This document shows, in pieces, positions 32,914-44,291 of a stretch of DNA of 49,301 nt (the first letter of the stretch is position 1; every line of letters begins with the position of its first letter). The stretch spans positions 1 to 49,301 of the forward strand of contig JADHSZ010000011.1 in NCBI GenBank assembly GCA_016776635.1, written 5' to 3'. The notes under the pieces were generated by a model, which did no database searches, was not told where the DNA came from, and saw only the letters and a list, made by a program, of their open reading frames with translations. The translations under genes and the position numbers were made by a program. Origin of the DNA: Alphaproteobacteria bacterium (GTDB lineage Bacteria > Pseudomonadota > Alphaproteobacteria > UBA11136).

Positions 32914-33789
32914 CTAACTCCCGCCGCTGCTCGGAGCCGGCAGGCTATCCATGGCGTCTTCCACCTCGTAGAAGGTGGGACGGTTGTTGGAGTAAATGGT
33001 TTTGCGGGCGAATTCCACGCAGATGGCCGGTGCGTAGCCCTGGATATAGGCCAGCAGCCCGGCCTTCATGCAGAAATAGTATTTTGCTTCCGCCTCGTCG
33101 AGGCCCTTCACCGCTATGCCGACGGGACTCACGAAACCGTAGGAAACGAAAATTCCCAGGAAGGTTCCCACCAGGGCGCCGCCAATGGCGTGGCCGAGAA
33201 TCTCGGGCGGCTCGCTGATGATGCCCATAGTGTGGATGACGCCGAGAACGGCGGCGACGATACCGAATGCCGGCAGGGCGTCGCCCACGGCCAGAATGGC
33301 GCCGGAGACTTTTTCCATTTCCTCGTGATGGGTGTCGAGCTCGAGGTCCATCAGGGCCTCGATCTCGTTGGCGTTATCGGTGCCCAGCGTCAGAAGGCGC
33401 AGATAGTCGCAGAGGAATTCCACCGCGTGATGGTCCTCGCCGAAGGTGGGAAAACTCTTGAAAATGTCGCTTTCCTTGGGGTTTTCCACATGGGTTTCCA
33501 GCGCCAGCATGCCCTTGGACTTGGCCAGCTTGAAAATGGTGAACATGAGGCCCAGAAGTTCGAGATAGCCTTCCTTTTTAAACTTCTCGCCCTTGAGAAG
33601 CTTGATCGGCGCCGTAAAGGTCCCGGTGATGATCTTCATGGAATTGGAGATGACGAACGCGCCCAGCGCCGCACCGCAGATAATGATGACTTCGAAGGGC
33701 TGCCAGAGGATTTCCAGATGCCCCCCGGCGAGCGCATAGCCACCAAAAACCGAGGCGATCACAATAAGGGCGCCGACTATGGCAAGCAT
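32914..33789 (-). CDS. motA: Flagellar motor stator protein MotA
   Basis: MotA forms the ion channel with MotB and contacts FliG in the rotor. The 291-residue protein has the first span MLAIVGALIVIASVFGGYAL, GGHLEILWQPFEVIIICGAALG, and FGIVAAVLGVIHTMG with GTFLGIFVSYGF. The cytoplasmic loop between spans 2 and 3 holds the charged residues of the family (around FLCDYLRLLTLGTDNANEIE). motA-motB are a co-transcribed pair. A stand-alone FliG-C-like protein is encoded about 8.5 kb away. Confidence 0.96.
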   Translation of the reverse strand: MLAIVGALIVIASVFGGYALAGGHLEILWQPFEVIIICGAALGAFVISNSMKIITGTFTAPIKLLKGEKFKKEGYLELLGLMFTIFKLAKSKGMLALETHVENPKESDIFKSFPTFGEDHHAVEFLCDYLRLLTLGTDNANEIEALMDLELDTHHEEMEKVSGAILAVGDALPAFGIVAAVLGVIHTMGIISEPPEILGHAIGGALVGTFLGIFVSYGFVSPVGIAVKGLDEAEAKYYFCMKAGLLAYIQGYAPAICVEFARKTIYSNNRPTFYEVEDAMDSLPAPSSGGS

Positions 33790-34058
33790 GGGCGTTTCCT
33801 AGGGATAATGTGATTCATGGTGAGTGAAAGCCGGGTCATTATTGGCGGGCGGGGCGGGGGCGCTTCTTTCGTGGCAATAAAGGGGGCGTATTAAAACTTA
33901 GTCCGTTATGGGAAGAAAGGGGCAATCGCGGCGTGGCGCTCCGTTTGATTTTTAAGTCTGGTTCCGATTTTACGGGATTTTATACGAAATTTAGCCTTAA
34001 GAGTCTCCCCAATCTATCTCCGGAATGTATCTCTGGAATCTATCACCGGGGCGCCGTC

Positions 34059-35474
34059 TCAGGCGAGCAGCAAAATCTGGAGATCGGCCACATTGGTACC
34101 GGTGGCGCCGGTCATCAGAAGATCGCCCGACGCCTTCAGCGCCGCGTAAGAATCATTGTCGGCCAAGTGGGCTTGCGGATCGATGCCGGCTTTACGTATA
34201 CGCTCACAGCTTTCCCCGTTTACTATCCCGCCGGCGGCGTCGGTGGGACCGTCGCGGCCATCGGTGCCGCCGCTCAAAAAGACCCAGTCCCCGGAAAGCC
34301 CGGCTTTTTCGGCGGCGATGGCGAAGGCCAGGGCCATTTCCTGGTTGCGCCCGCCGCGCCCCGAACCGCTAAGCGTTACCGTGGTTTCGCCGCCCGCCAC
34401 CATGGCTAACGGCGTATCCGGGGGTGTGCCGCCATGTTCGTCTTGGGCGCGCTCGTTTTGGGCGGCGAGTGCGGCGGCCACCCATTTCTCCGCCTCTTCG
34501 CGGGCCTCGCCGGTGAGGCATTCGTTCCACACCTGTACTTCGCATCCCGCATCCCGCGCGGCCCCGGAGAGAGCCGCCAGACTGACGCCGTTGCTGCCCA
34601 CCAGGGTGCTGGCGGTGGTGGTGAACAGGGGATCGCCGGGCTTGGGGGTTTCTTGGCGCTCGCCGGCCACGCCCTTTTCAATATGCGCGCGCACGGCTTG
34701 CGGCACCGTGTCCCAGGAACGGGAGGCTTCGAGGATACCCTTGGCATCGGCGAAGGTGGTGGCATCGGCGACGGTGGGGCCGCTGGCGATGGTGGAAAGG
34801 TCGTCGCCCAGCACGTCGGAGAGAATCAGGGCGTGAAGCTGGGCGGGCGCGGCGATCCGGGCCAGGCCGCCGCCCTTCAAACGGGAGAGGTGTTTGCGCA
34901 CCGTGTTCATGGCGCCGATATCCGCACCACTCCCCAGCATCAAATCGGTGGTGGCGATTTTGTCTCCCAGGGTCAGGCCGGGGGCGGGATAGGGGATGAG
35001 CGCCGATCCGCCGCCGCTGATGAGCACCAGCACGAGATCGCCCTCGCCGGCGGTTTCCACCATCTCGGCCACCGCTTGCGCGCCCTTCACGCCGGCAGCG
35101 TCGGGCAGGGGATGGCCGGCGGCCATCACGGTAAAGCCTTCCGTATTCGTGGCGTCGGCGGCGTTTTCGTAATTGGTGACGGCGAGGCCGGGGTCACAGA
35201 ACAGCTCCGCCGGCAGGGCGTCGCGCGCGGCCTTAGCCATGGCCAGCGCCGCCTTGCCGAAGGCGGCCACGAAAACCCGTTTCCAGGGGGCGCTGCGTGA
35301 ATTTTCGGGATCGCCGTCATCGCCGAGAATGTGGAGGGCGCCGTCGCGGATTTGCAGCACGCGGGCCACGGCTTTGTAAGGATCGGCGGCGTCCACACCC
35401 GCGCGAAACAGGGATTCCGCCTTTTGTCGCAGGGAATCGGGGCACGTGGAATCAGGAGGAGGCTGTGAGGCCAT
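34059..35474 (-). CDS. gckA: Glycerate 2-kinase (MOFRL family)
   Basis: This kinase makes 2-phosphoglycerate from glycerate, the step that joins the serine cycle to central metabolism. The 471-residue protein has AFGKAALAMAKAA, VLISGGGSALIPYPAPGLTL, GADIGAMNTVRKHLSRLKGGGLAR, and the C-terminal MOFRL block with VFLSGGTDGRDGPTDAAGG. It starts 61 bases after hydroxypyruvate reductase and ends the sgaA-hprA-gckA string. Confidence 0.94.
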   Translation of the reverse strand: MASQPPPDSTCPDSLRQKAESLFRAGVDAADPYKAVARVLQIRDGALHILGDDGDPENSRSAPWKRVFVAAFGKAALAMAKAARDALPAELFCDPGLAVTNYENAADATNTEGFTVMAAGHPLPDAAGVKGAQAVAEMVETAGEGDLVLVLISGGGSALIPYPAPGLTLGDKIATTDLMLGSGADIGAMNTVRKHLSRLKGGGLARIAAPAQLHALILSDVLGDDLSTIASGPTVADATTFADAKGILEASRSWDTVPQAVRAHIEKGVAGERQETPKPGDPLFTTTASTLVGSNGVSLAALSGAARDAGCEVQVWNECLTGEAREEAEKWVAAALAAQNERAQDEHGGTPPDTPLAMVAGGETTVTLSGSGRGGRNQEMALAFAIAAEKAGLSGDWVFLSGGTDGRDGPTDAAGGIVNGESCERIRKAGIDPQAHLADNDSYAALKASGDLLMTGATGTNVADLQILLLA

Positions 35475-35535
35475 GGGGGACTCCAGGGGATCAGGCGATG
35501 CGAAGGTGCAGCCTAGACGAGGTGGGCCTTATTGG

Positions 35536-36510
35536 CTACGCGACGCGGTCAGGTGGCTCCTTGCCCGCGAAGAATGCCTCCACATTATTGACGACCCGAA
35601 ATCCCATGCCTTCCCGTGTCTCCAGGGTGGCGCTGCCGAGATGGGGCAGAAGCACCACGTTTTCCATCTCGGTGAGTTCCTTGGTGACATCGGGTTCGCG
35701 CTCGAACACGTCGAGACCGGCCCCGGCGATGTCGCCCGCCCTCAGGGCCGCCACCAACGCCGCCTCGTCCACCACGTCACCGCGCGCGGTATTGATGAGA
35801 AAGGCCGACGACTGCATGGCCTTGAAACGTTCGGGGTTCATCAGGTGCCGGGTTTCCGGCGTCGCCGGGCAGTGCAGGGACACGAAATCGGAATCGGCGA
35901 GCACGTCCTCGATGGAAGCGCGGCTTTCGGCGTCCAGGGTCTTGTTGACGGTGTCGGGATCGGCAAGATAGGGGTCGTAATAGGCGATTTTCATGTCGAA
36001 GCCGAAATGGGCCTTGCGCGCCACCGCCTGGGCGATGCGGCCCATGCCGATAATGCCCAGTTTCTTGCCCGTGACCTTGGTCCCCATCATGTGGGTGGGG
36101 CGCCATCCATCCCAATGACCGGCGCGCAGATAGCGCTCGCCCTCGCCGGCGCGGCGCGCCACCGAAAGCAACAAGGTCATGGCGAGATCGCCGGTGCAGT
36201 CGGTGAGCACTTCGGGGGTGTTGGAAACCACCAGCCCCTCGGCCTTGGCCGCCTCGATGTCGATATTATTGAAGCCGACCCCGAAATTGCCGAGCATTTT
36301 GGCCTGTTTGCCGTCAACGCCGAGGACTTCCGCCGTCATCTTGTCGGTGACGGTGCACAGCACCGCATCGGCCGTCTTCAGGGCGTCCTGAAGCTCGGCC
36401 ACGGTGAGCGGCGTGTCCCCGGTATTGAGGGTGGCGTCGAAAAGCTCCGAGAGCTTGTCTTCGACGGCCTTGGGCCAGTGGCGGGTGACGATGACCTTAG
36501 GTTTGCTCAT
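35536..36510 (-). CDS. hprA: Hydroxypyruvate/glyoxylate reductase (D-2-hydroxyacid dehydrogenase)
   Basis: It reduces hydroxypyruvate to D-glycerate, the serine-cycle step after the aminotransferase. The 324-residue protein has NFGVGFNNIDIEAA, the NAD(P) loop LGIIGMGRIAQAVARKA, and the catalytic set: Arg in NTARGDVVDE, Glu in AGLDVFEREP and His in LLPHLGSAT. The start at 36510 was chosen for its GGAG site and the common opening MSKPKVIVTRHWP; a longer frame to 36582 overlaps the previous gene. It lies 13 bases after the aminotransferase. Substrate assignment relies partly on this context. Confidence 0.92.
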   Translation of the reverse strand: MSKPKVIVTRHWPKAVEDKLSELFDATLNTGDTPLTVAELQDALKTADAVLCTVTDKMTAEVLGVDGKQAKMLGNFGVGFNNIDIEAAKAEGLVVSNTPEVLTDCTGDLAMTLLLSVARRAGEGERYLRAGHWDGWRPTHMMGTKVTGKKLGIIGMGRIAQAVARKAHFGFDMKIAYYDPYLADPDTVNKTLDAESRASIEDVLADSDFVSLHCPATPETRHLMNPERFKAMQSSAFLINTARGDVVDEAALVAALRAGDIAGAGLDVFEREPDVTKELTEMENVVLLPHLGSATLETREGMGFRVVNNVEAFFAGKEPPDRVA

Positions 36511-36523
36511 ATCTCCGCCGGCC

Positions 36524-37702
36524 CTAGTTGTTGCGCCAGTATTCACTGGCCGCGGCGATGCCGCTTCCGGGCTTGATATCAAACCCGTTGTCGAGCATGG
36601 CCATTTCCGCGCCGACGATGGCGCTGGCCAGCATCAGTTCGTTGAAATCGCCGAGATGGCCGATACGGAAGACCTTGCCGGCCACCTGGGTTAGACCCGC
36701 ACCAAGAGAGAGATGGTACTTGTTATAGGCGGTGGCAATCACTTCCTTGGCGTCCTTGTCCTCGGGCACCACGATGGCGCTGACGGTGTCGGATTCCCAC
36801 TTTTCCTCCTTGGCGCAGAGCTTGAGCCCCCAGCCGTCCTTGACGGCGCGGCGTACGCCCTCGGCAATGCGGTGATGGCGGGCAAACACGTTGTCGAGCC
36901 CTTCCTCCATGAGCATGTCGATGGAGGCGCGCAAGGCGTGAAGCATGGTTGTGGGTGGCGTGTAAGGGAAATAGCCGTCCTTGTTGGTCTTCATCATGTC
37001 TTCCCAGGAGAAGTAACAGCGCGGCAAGGAGGCCGATTTGTGGGCCTCCAGGGCCTTCTGGCTGGCGCAGACGAGACCGACGCCGGCGGGCAGCATGAAG
37101 CCTTTCTGGGAGCCGGAAATGGCGCAGTCCACGCCCCATTCGTCCATGCGGAAATCGATGCTGGCGATGGAGCTGACACCGTCCACGAAGAGCATGGTGG
37201 GATGGCCGGCGGCGTCAATGGCCTTGCGCACGGCGGCCACGTCGGAGGAGACGCCGGTGGCGGTTTCGTTCTGGGTGACGCAGACCACCTTGTATTCGTG
37301 GTTGCTGTCGGCCTTAAGGGTGGCTTCCACGTCTTCGGGAGGGGTGCCGGTGCCCCAGTCCACGTCGCGCACATCCACGTCGAGGCCCAATCTTTCGAAC
37401 ATATCCACCCACAGCAGGCTGAACTGGCCGAAACGATAGATCAGCACCTTGTCGCCCGGCGACATGGTGTTGGTGATGGCCGATTCCCAGGCTCCGGTGC
37501 CGGAGCTGGGGAAGATGAACACCTGGCCGTCCTTGGTCTTGAAGATTTTCTTTAAGTCCTCGAACAGGGGCAAGGTGAGTTCGGGGAATGTGGGGCTGCG
37601 CATGTCCTCGGTGGGGACATGGGCGGCGTTCAAGATCCGCGGCGGAATATTGGTGGGGCCGGGAATATATGCGTGGAAGTGACCTGTATACTTGCGGGAC
37701 AT
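36524..37702 (-). CDS. sgaA: Serine-glyoxylate aminotransferase
   Basis: It transfers the amino group of serine to glyoxylate, giving hydroxypyruvate and glycine, in the serine cycle. The 392-residue PLP enzyme begins GHFHAYIPGPTNIPPRILNA, and has SSGTGAWESAITN, TQNETATGVSSD, the cofactor aspartate in LFVDGVSSIAS, and the PLP-binding Lys in SGSQKGFMLPAG. It is the first gene of the string and was probably transcribed from the 360-base gap upstream. Confidence 0.95.
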   Translation of the reverse strand: MSRKYTGHFHAYIPGPTNIPPRILNAAHVPTEDMRSPTFPELTLPLFEDLKKIFKTKDGQVFIFPSSGTGAWESAITNTMSPGDKVLIYRFGQFSLLWVDMFERLGLDVDVRDVDWGTGTPPEDVEATLKADSNHEYKVVCVTQNETATGVSSDVAAVRKAIDAAGHPTMLFVDGVSSIASIDFRMDEWGVDCAISGSQKGFMLPAGVGLVCASQKALEAHKSASLPRCYFSWEDMMKTNKDGYFPYTPPTTMLHALRASIDMLMEEGLDNVFARHHRIAEGVRRAVKDGWGLKLCAKEEKWESDTVSAIVVPEDKDAKEVIATAYNKYHLSLGAGLTQVAGKVFRIGHLGDFNELMLASAIVGAEMAMLDNGFDIKPGSGIAAASEYWRNN

Positions 37703-38062
37703 TAATTTTACCTCTTCACAACGAATGACTTAGGGGATGATTGGGTGGGGATGACTGGGTGCTAAATGCCGCGTGTTTCCGCGGATAACGTGGGGTCGGA
37801 TTATTCGACCTCGGAAAAAAGGAGTGGGCACCATAATGATGCGGCCCCCTTAAATCAATCCTCTCAATGTCCCCTTTAGTTTTGCGGGTTTAAGTGCAAC
37901 GTAACGCCGGGTTCTCCGTTCTCGCCAAGGCTCCCCGAAAGCGGGAGATAACGGGGGATCACAAGGTCGTGAGGCGGTGGCTTACGGGGTTGTTTGGGGC
38001 TCTGAAACCTATAGGCTCGAATGATCCGTAGCGATCATTTGTAAGGCTTGGAGGATAGCAGG
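37703..38062. other. Divergent gap upstream of sgaA and the HD-GYP gene
   Basis: No gene is supported here. The gap carries the divergent promoters, but no convincing -35/-10 pair was seen. A piece GTCCCCTTTAGTTTTGCGGG near 37868 resembles GCCCCCTAGTTTTG near 965, suggesting a small shared repeat. Confidence 0.5.
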
Positions 38063-39598
38063 ATGGATGCTTTGTTGACCGGGGAGACATTGGCGGGCAA
38101 GCAATCGCTCAAAGGCCAGGCCCGGGCATTGGCCCATTACGTGGCGGCGATGATCGCCACCTTTGTTTATGGGGCGGAAGTTTGCCCGCTGGTGGAGAGT
38201 CTTTCGAGACCGGAACAGGCTATCCCCATTCTGGTGGGTCTCTCGATTATCTTCGCCCTGCGTTTTTTCCTCTGGGACCGGGTTATCACATATGCTCCCT
38301 ATGGCGCCCAGACCAGGCGGGTCTTTTATTTCGATGCGGGCCTCTTTGTCTGTGCCGGCATTTTCCTGATCGTCTACAACGCCGCCCTCTATGACTTTCC
38401 CTTGGCGGAAAGTGGCCTGAAACTCCTCATAGGTTTCATGGCGCTTGGATTCTTTGCGGCTATCGACCTTTCTCTGGAGCATGAGCGGCGCATCCTTGAA
38501 CACTTCAGGGCCACGGGGGAGCAACTGGCCTTCGAGGGCCGGTTTTTCCCCGTATCACGCAAGGTGGGAATGTTTGCTTCGGTGGGGATCGCCTTTACTC
38601 TGGTGGTTTTCTTCCTTCTCACCACCAAGGACCTGGATTGGCTGTCCACCGTCGGCAGCGAGGTTTCCTTCGCCGACGCGAAACGGATCATCCTCGTGGA
38701 ATTCGCCTTTGTGATCGGGGTATTTCTTCTTCACATTCTCAATATCATCCGCTCCTTTTCGATCAACCTGAACACATTCTTTGTTTCCCAGACCCACGCC
38801 ATGGAGGAAACCACCCGTGGCCGCCTTGATTCCTGGGTGCCCATCAGCACCAATGACGAATTCGGCAGGATCGCCCTGCATACCAATCTTATGGTGGAAG
38901 GCATCCGTGACCGCACCAATGAACTGGTTGAGACCCAGGACGTGACGATCATGGCCTTGGCTTCCCTGGCCGAGACCCGGGATAACGAGACCGGAGCCCA
39001 TATCATCAGAACCCAGTGGTATGTGCGCGCCCTTGCCGCACATCTGGCCAAAGACCCGCGTTTTAAGACGGTGCTGACTCCCGAGAACGTCAATTTAATG
39101 TTCAAGTCGGCGCCTCTTCACGATATCGGCAAGGTGGGAATTCCCGATTCCATCCTTCTCAAACCAGGGTCTTTGACGGAGGAGGAGTTCGAGATCATGA
39201 AAACCCATACCGTATTGGGGGCCGAGGCCCTGCGCGCGGCCGAGGAGCAAAAAGGCAGCAGCTCATTTCTCCGTTTCGCCAGGGAAATTGCCGGCACCCA
39301 CCATGAAAAATGGGATGGCTCAGGGTATCCCAACGGACTTTCGGGGGAGGAGATTCCCCTTTCCGGCCGGTTTATGGCCGTGGCCGACGTTTATGACGCC
39401 CTTATCAGCAAGCGGGTATACAAGGAGGCCTTTTCCCACGAGAAGGCGCTCGGCATTATCGCCGAGGGCAAAGGGAGTCATTTTGATCCGGTTGTGGTGG
39501 ACGCCCTGCTTGAAGTGGAGAGTGAGTTTCGCGAGATTGCCGCCAGGCACCGGGACACTTCTTCCATGGAGAAGGTGGCGGAAAAAATATCTGCCTGA
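38063..39598 (+). CDS. Membrane-bound HD-GYP domain protein (putative c-di-GMP phosphodiesterase)
   Basis: The 511-residue protein has about six membrane helices in residues 25-240 and then a HAMP-like helical segment (NDEFGRIALHTNLMVEGI). The C-terminal HD-GYP domain has the metal pair H353-D354 in PLHDIGKVGIPD, the GYP signature in HHEKWDGSGYPNGL, and VADVYDAL. HD-GYP enzymes hydrolyse c-di-GMP to GMP. ATG 38063 is preceded by GGAGG at the right spacing. A strong hairpin lies downstream. Its signal is unknown, and near motility genes a role in motile/sessile choice is plausible. Confidence 0.88.
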   Translation: MDALLTGETLAGKQSLKGQARALAHYVAAMIATFVYGAEVCPLVESLSRPEQAIPILVGLSIIFALRFFLWDRVITYAPYGAQTRRVFYFDAGLFVCAGIFLIVYNAALYDFPLAESGLKLLIGFMALGFFAAIDLSLEHERRILEHFRATGEQLAFEGRFFPVSRKVGMFASVGIAFTLVVFFLLTTKDLDWLSTVGSEVSFADAKRIILVEFAFVIGVFLLHILNIIRSFSINLNTFFVSQTHAMEETTRGRLDSWVPISTNDEFGRIALHTNLMVEGIRDRTNELVETQDVTIMALASLAETRDNETGAHIIRTQWYVRALAAHLAKDPRFKTVLTPENVNLMFKSAPLHDIGKVGIPDSILLKPGSLTEEEFEIMKTHTVLGAEALRAAEEQKGSSSFLRFAREIAGTHHEKWDGSGYPNGLSGEEIPLSGRFMAVADVYDALISKRVYKEAFSHEKALGIIAEGKGSHFDPVVVDALLEVESEFREIAARHRDTSSMEKVAEKISA

Positions 39599-39644
39599 GC
39601 GGCCGCCATTCATGCCGCTATTCATATGGTGCGGGGCGCAGCGC

Positions 39645-39687
39645 ATTCGCCACCCCGGCACGGCGCCGTCATGCCGGGGTGGCGAAT
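39645..39687. terminator. Long perfect hairpin between convergent genes
   Basis: A 16-base perfect stem begins ATTCGCCACCCCGGCA, with an 11-base loop. It lies 46 bases after the HD-GYP stop and 8 bases past the stop of the convergent gene. No long T run follows on either strand, so it may be a bidirectional terminator or a REP-type element. Confidence 0.6.
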
Positions 39688-39695
39688 TTAACGGT

Positions 39696-40343
39696 TTAGT
39701 CGCTTTTTACGGCCTTGCCTTTAAGAGAGGGCAGAAAGGCCTGGATATAATGGTTGTTGAGGAAGCTCATCTTGCGAGAAACACCTCCCGAGAAATCGAA
39801 TTTGATGTCGGGCAGTTCGTGCTGGTGCACGTCGCTGGCGTTGTGCTTGACGAGAATCCTGCAGGCCCGTTGGTAATGTGCCATGTCTGTGACCTTGACC
39901 CAGAGCGGAAGGCCGCCCCGCTTGAACTGATCCAGAACACGGCTCTTGTGGTTCCATTCGAGAATACGACTGACGATGAATCCCAGGAATCCACCGATGA
40001 TAACGGCGATGACAACGCCGGGGATGGCGTTCGCCATTTCGCCACCCCTGGAGATGACGGCCAGCGCCGCGACCATGGCGCCGAGATAGATGAAGCCCCC
40101 GCCAATGACGCTTTCCGCCTCGAATCGTGAATCGGGGTCGGCGTAAGCGGTCAGGGGAGCCTCCGGATCATCCTCAATTTCGCGGACGGACTGATGATTA
40201 TGGGCGTAGAGCGGGTCCATGGCTCCGAGAAGACTCAAATTACTCAGATTGAATCCGGAAACCATCAGTTCATCGACCGCGCCCTGGAGAGCTTCTTCCG
40301 AATCGAAGACGCCCACCACCTCGCGTGTTTTTTCCTTTGTCAT
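39696..40343 (-). CDS. Membrane protein with general-stress-protein-17M-like N-terminus
   Basis: The 215-residue protein begins with VVGVFDSEEALQGAVDELMVSGFNLSNLSLLG, the pattern of the 17M-like stress protein domain. Two adjacent hydrophobic segments follow (about residues 82-100 and 107-128, including GVVIAVIIGGFLGFIV). The basic C-terminal part includes HNASDVHQHELPDIKF. The role is unknown. AGGAGGTG precedes the ATG on the minus strand (complement of CACCTCCT), a strong ribosome site. It is the only gene between the HD-GYP protein and the CoA-transferase. Confidence 0.7.
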   Translation of the reverse strand: MTKEKTREVVGVFDSEEALQGAVDELMVSGFNLSNLSLLGAMDPLYAHNHQSVREIEDDPEAPLTAYADPDSRFEAESVIGGGFIYLGAMVAALAVISRGGEMANAIPGVVIAVIIGGFLGFIVSRILEWNHKSRVLDQFKRGGLPLWVKVTDMAHYQRACRILVKHNASDVHQHELPDIKFDFSGGVSRKMSFLNNHYIQAFLPSLKGKAVKSD

Positions 40344-40499
40344 GGTTACACCTCCTTTCCCTGGACATCACGGATGACGCCTGGAGATGCCCAAGTTTCC
40401 TACCTTCTTATGTGGGGGAAAAAAGCCGCCGTTAAAGGGCGCTTCTCAAACCGGGGGAAAGGGCCGGATTGCCTTGTAGTGCATTCAAAATAAACGATT

Positions 40500-40525
40500 C
40501 AAAAACAAGCCATTAAAGACGGCTT
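40500..40525 (-). terminator. Possible terminator of the CoA-transferase gene
   Basis: On the minus strand AAGCC and GGCTT form a small 5-bp stem followed by GTTTTT, immediately after the stop at 40526. The stem is short, so this is tentative. Confidence 0.4.
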
Positions 40526-41668
40526 TTAAAGTTCCGAGAGAATTTTTTCCCGGTCCTGGTCCAGCTCCGGCGCGGGGGCGCGCGAGGCGCCATCGGCGAC
40601 CCCGGAAATCTTGATGGGGTTGCCCGGCATGGGCACGGTTCCGGCCACCGGGTCTTCGCATGTGATCACCATGTTGCGCTCCGCGATCTGGGGGTCTGCC
40701 ATGACCTGGGCCATGTTGTTGATGGGACCGCAGGGCACCCCGGCGGCCTCCAGCAGGGCGAGCCAGTGGGCGGTGGGTTTGGTGGTGAGAACGGATTCCA
40801 GTTCGTCCTTCAGCGCCTCGGCGTGGGAGGTGCGTAAGTGGTTGTCGGCGAACAGGTCGTTGGTGGCGAGATCCATGCGTTCCAAAGCCTGGCACAGGCG
40901 CTCGAAGAGGCGGTCGTTACCGGCGGCAATGACAATATGGCCGTCGCCGGTGGCGAAGGCGTCGAAGGGAGTGATGGAGGGATGGCGCGCGCCCAAAGGC
41001 CCGGGCACCTCGCCGGTGGCGGCAAGGCGGGCCATGGCGTTTTCGAGGATCGCGAGCTGGCAGTCGAGCATGGCGACATCGATTTTCACGCCTTTCCCTG
41101 AGCTTTCGCGCTGAAAAAGCGCGGCGTTGATGCCGGTGGCGGTGAACAGGCCGGCGGCGATATCGCCGATGGAGGTGCCGACCCGGGTGGGCGCGCCGCC
41201 GGGATGGCCGGTGAGGCTCATAATTCCGCCCATGGCCTGGACCACCATGTCGTAAGCCGCGCGCTCGCTGTAGGGGCCGGAGTGGCCGAATCCCGAGGCC
41301 GCGGCGTAGATCAGGCGGGGATGGCGGGCATGCAGCGTTTCCCAGCCGAGTTCGAGCTTTTCCATGGTGCCGGGGCGGAAGTTCTCCACCACCACATCGG
41401 CCTTTTCCAGCAGCTTGTGGAGGATGTCGCGGTCGCTTTCCCGTTTCAGGTCGAGCGCGATGCTTTCCTTGCCGCGGTTGAGCGACATGAAATAGGCCGA
41501 GCGGTTCTCCATGAAGGGGCCGATGCGGCGCGCGTCGTCGCCTTCGGGGGTTTCCACCTTGATGACGCGGGCGCCCAGTTCGGCCAGCACCATGGTGCAG
41601 TACGGCCCGGCGAGGATGCGCGACAGGTCGATGACGGTAATTCCGGAAAGGGGGGCTGGGGTGGTCAT
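40526..41668 (-). CDS. CaiB/BaiF family (type III) CoA-transferase
   Basis: The 380-residue protein has the family opening LSGITVIDLSRILAGPYCTMVLAELGARVIKVE with the catalytic-area Asp later, and RRIGPFMENRSAYFMSLNRGKESIALDLK. It also has GFGHSGPYSERAAYDMVVQAMGGIMSLTG and GDIAAGLFTATGI. These enzymes move CoA between carboxylic acids. The substrate cannot be read from sequence. It is divergent from the alpha/beta hydrolase. Confidence 0.92.
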   Translation of the reverse strand: MTTPAPLSGITVIDLSRILAGPYCTMVLAELGARVIKVETPEGDDARRIGPFMENRSAYFMSLNRGKESIALDLKRESDRDILHKLLEKADVVVENFRPGTMEKLELGWETLHARHPRLIYAAASGFGHSGPYSERAAYDMVVQAMGGIMSLTGHPGGAPTRVGTSIGDIAAGLFTATGINAALFQRESSGKGVKIDVAMLDCQLAILENAMARLAATGEVPGPLGARHPSITPFDAFATGDGHIVIAAGNDRLFERLCQALERMDLATNDLFADNHLRTSHAEALKDELESVLTTKPTAHWLALLEAAGVPCGPINNMAQVMADPQIAERNMVITCEDPVAGTVPMPGNPIKISGVADGASRAPAPELDQDREKILSEL

Positions 41669-41741
41669 GATGGTCTCATTTGGGTTGTCTCACTTGGTTG
41701 GGACTTGATCAGGGGCGGAGAGAATAGTCTATCATCGGGGG

Positions 41742-43933
<2,192 letters not shown>

Positions 43934-43967
43934 TCAGGGTCATTGTTCCAATATCATGGGGACCACC

Positions 43968-44010
43968 ATAGGACTATAGGTATATCCTATACAATATAAA
44001 TATTTCCTAT
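43968..44010. promoter_or_regulatory. Candidate operator upstream of the XRE-hemB gene
   Basis: Four half-sites are present: ATAGG at 43968 and 43976, and the inverted CCTAT at 43986 and 44006. The inner pair forms TATAGG-TATAT-CCTATA, a palindrome. They lie 50-92 bases upstream of the start codon, where an autoregulating XRE protein might bind. This is inference from pattern and position. Confidence 0.45.
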
Positions 44011-44245
44011 TTTCCGCCATATGATGACCAGGCCATGGACTCACAAATCTGATGAGCAATGGCGCCTGGAATGATATTCGGGATGATCGGGGGGCCACTC
44101 GCTAAGAGAGTGTTGAATTAAGCGAAACTGACGGAAAGTATTGATCTTTCGTAAAATTTTCTAAAGTATGTTTCATTCGTAACAGGGTTAACGGGGACGC
44201 CGGGGAATCTCCGGAAATTGACGTTCCGCCTTGCCGGTATTTTTC

Positions 44246-44280
44246 ATTAATTTAAACGCGTTGTGATCAATTAATTTAAA
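44246..44280. promoter_or_regulatory. Paired 11-bp repeats upstream of ldtR
   Basis: ATTAATTTAAA occurs at 44246-44256 and again at 44270-44280, 24 bases apart (two helical turns or so). The second copy ends 12 bases before the start codon. It could be an operator for the regulator itself. Confidence 0.35.
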
Positions 44281-44291
44281 ACGGGGGTTAC

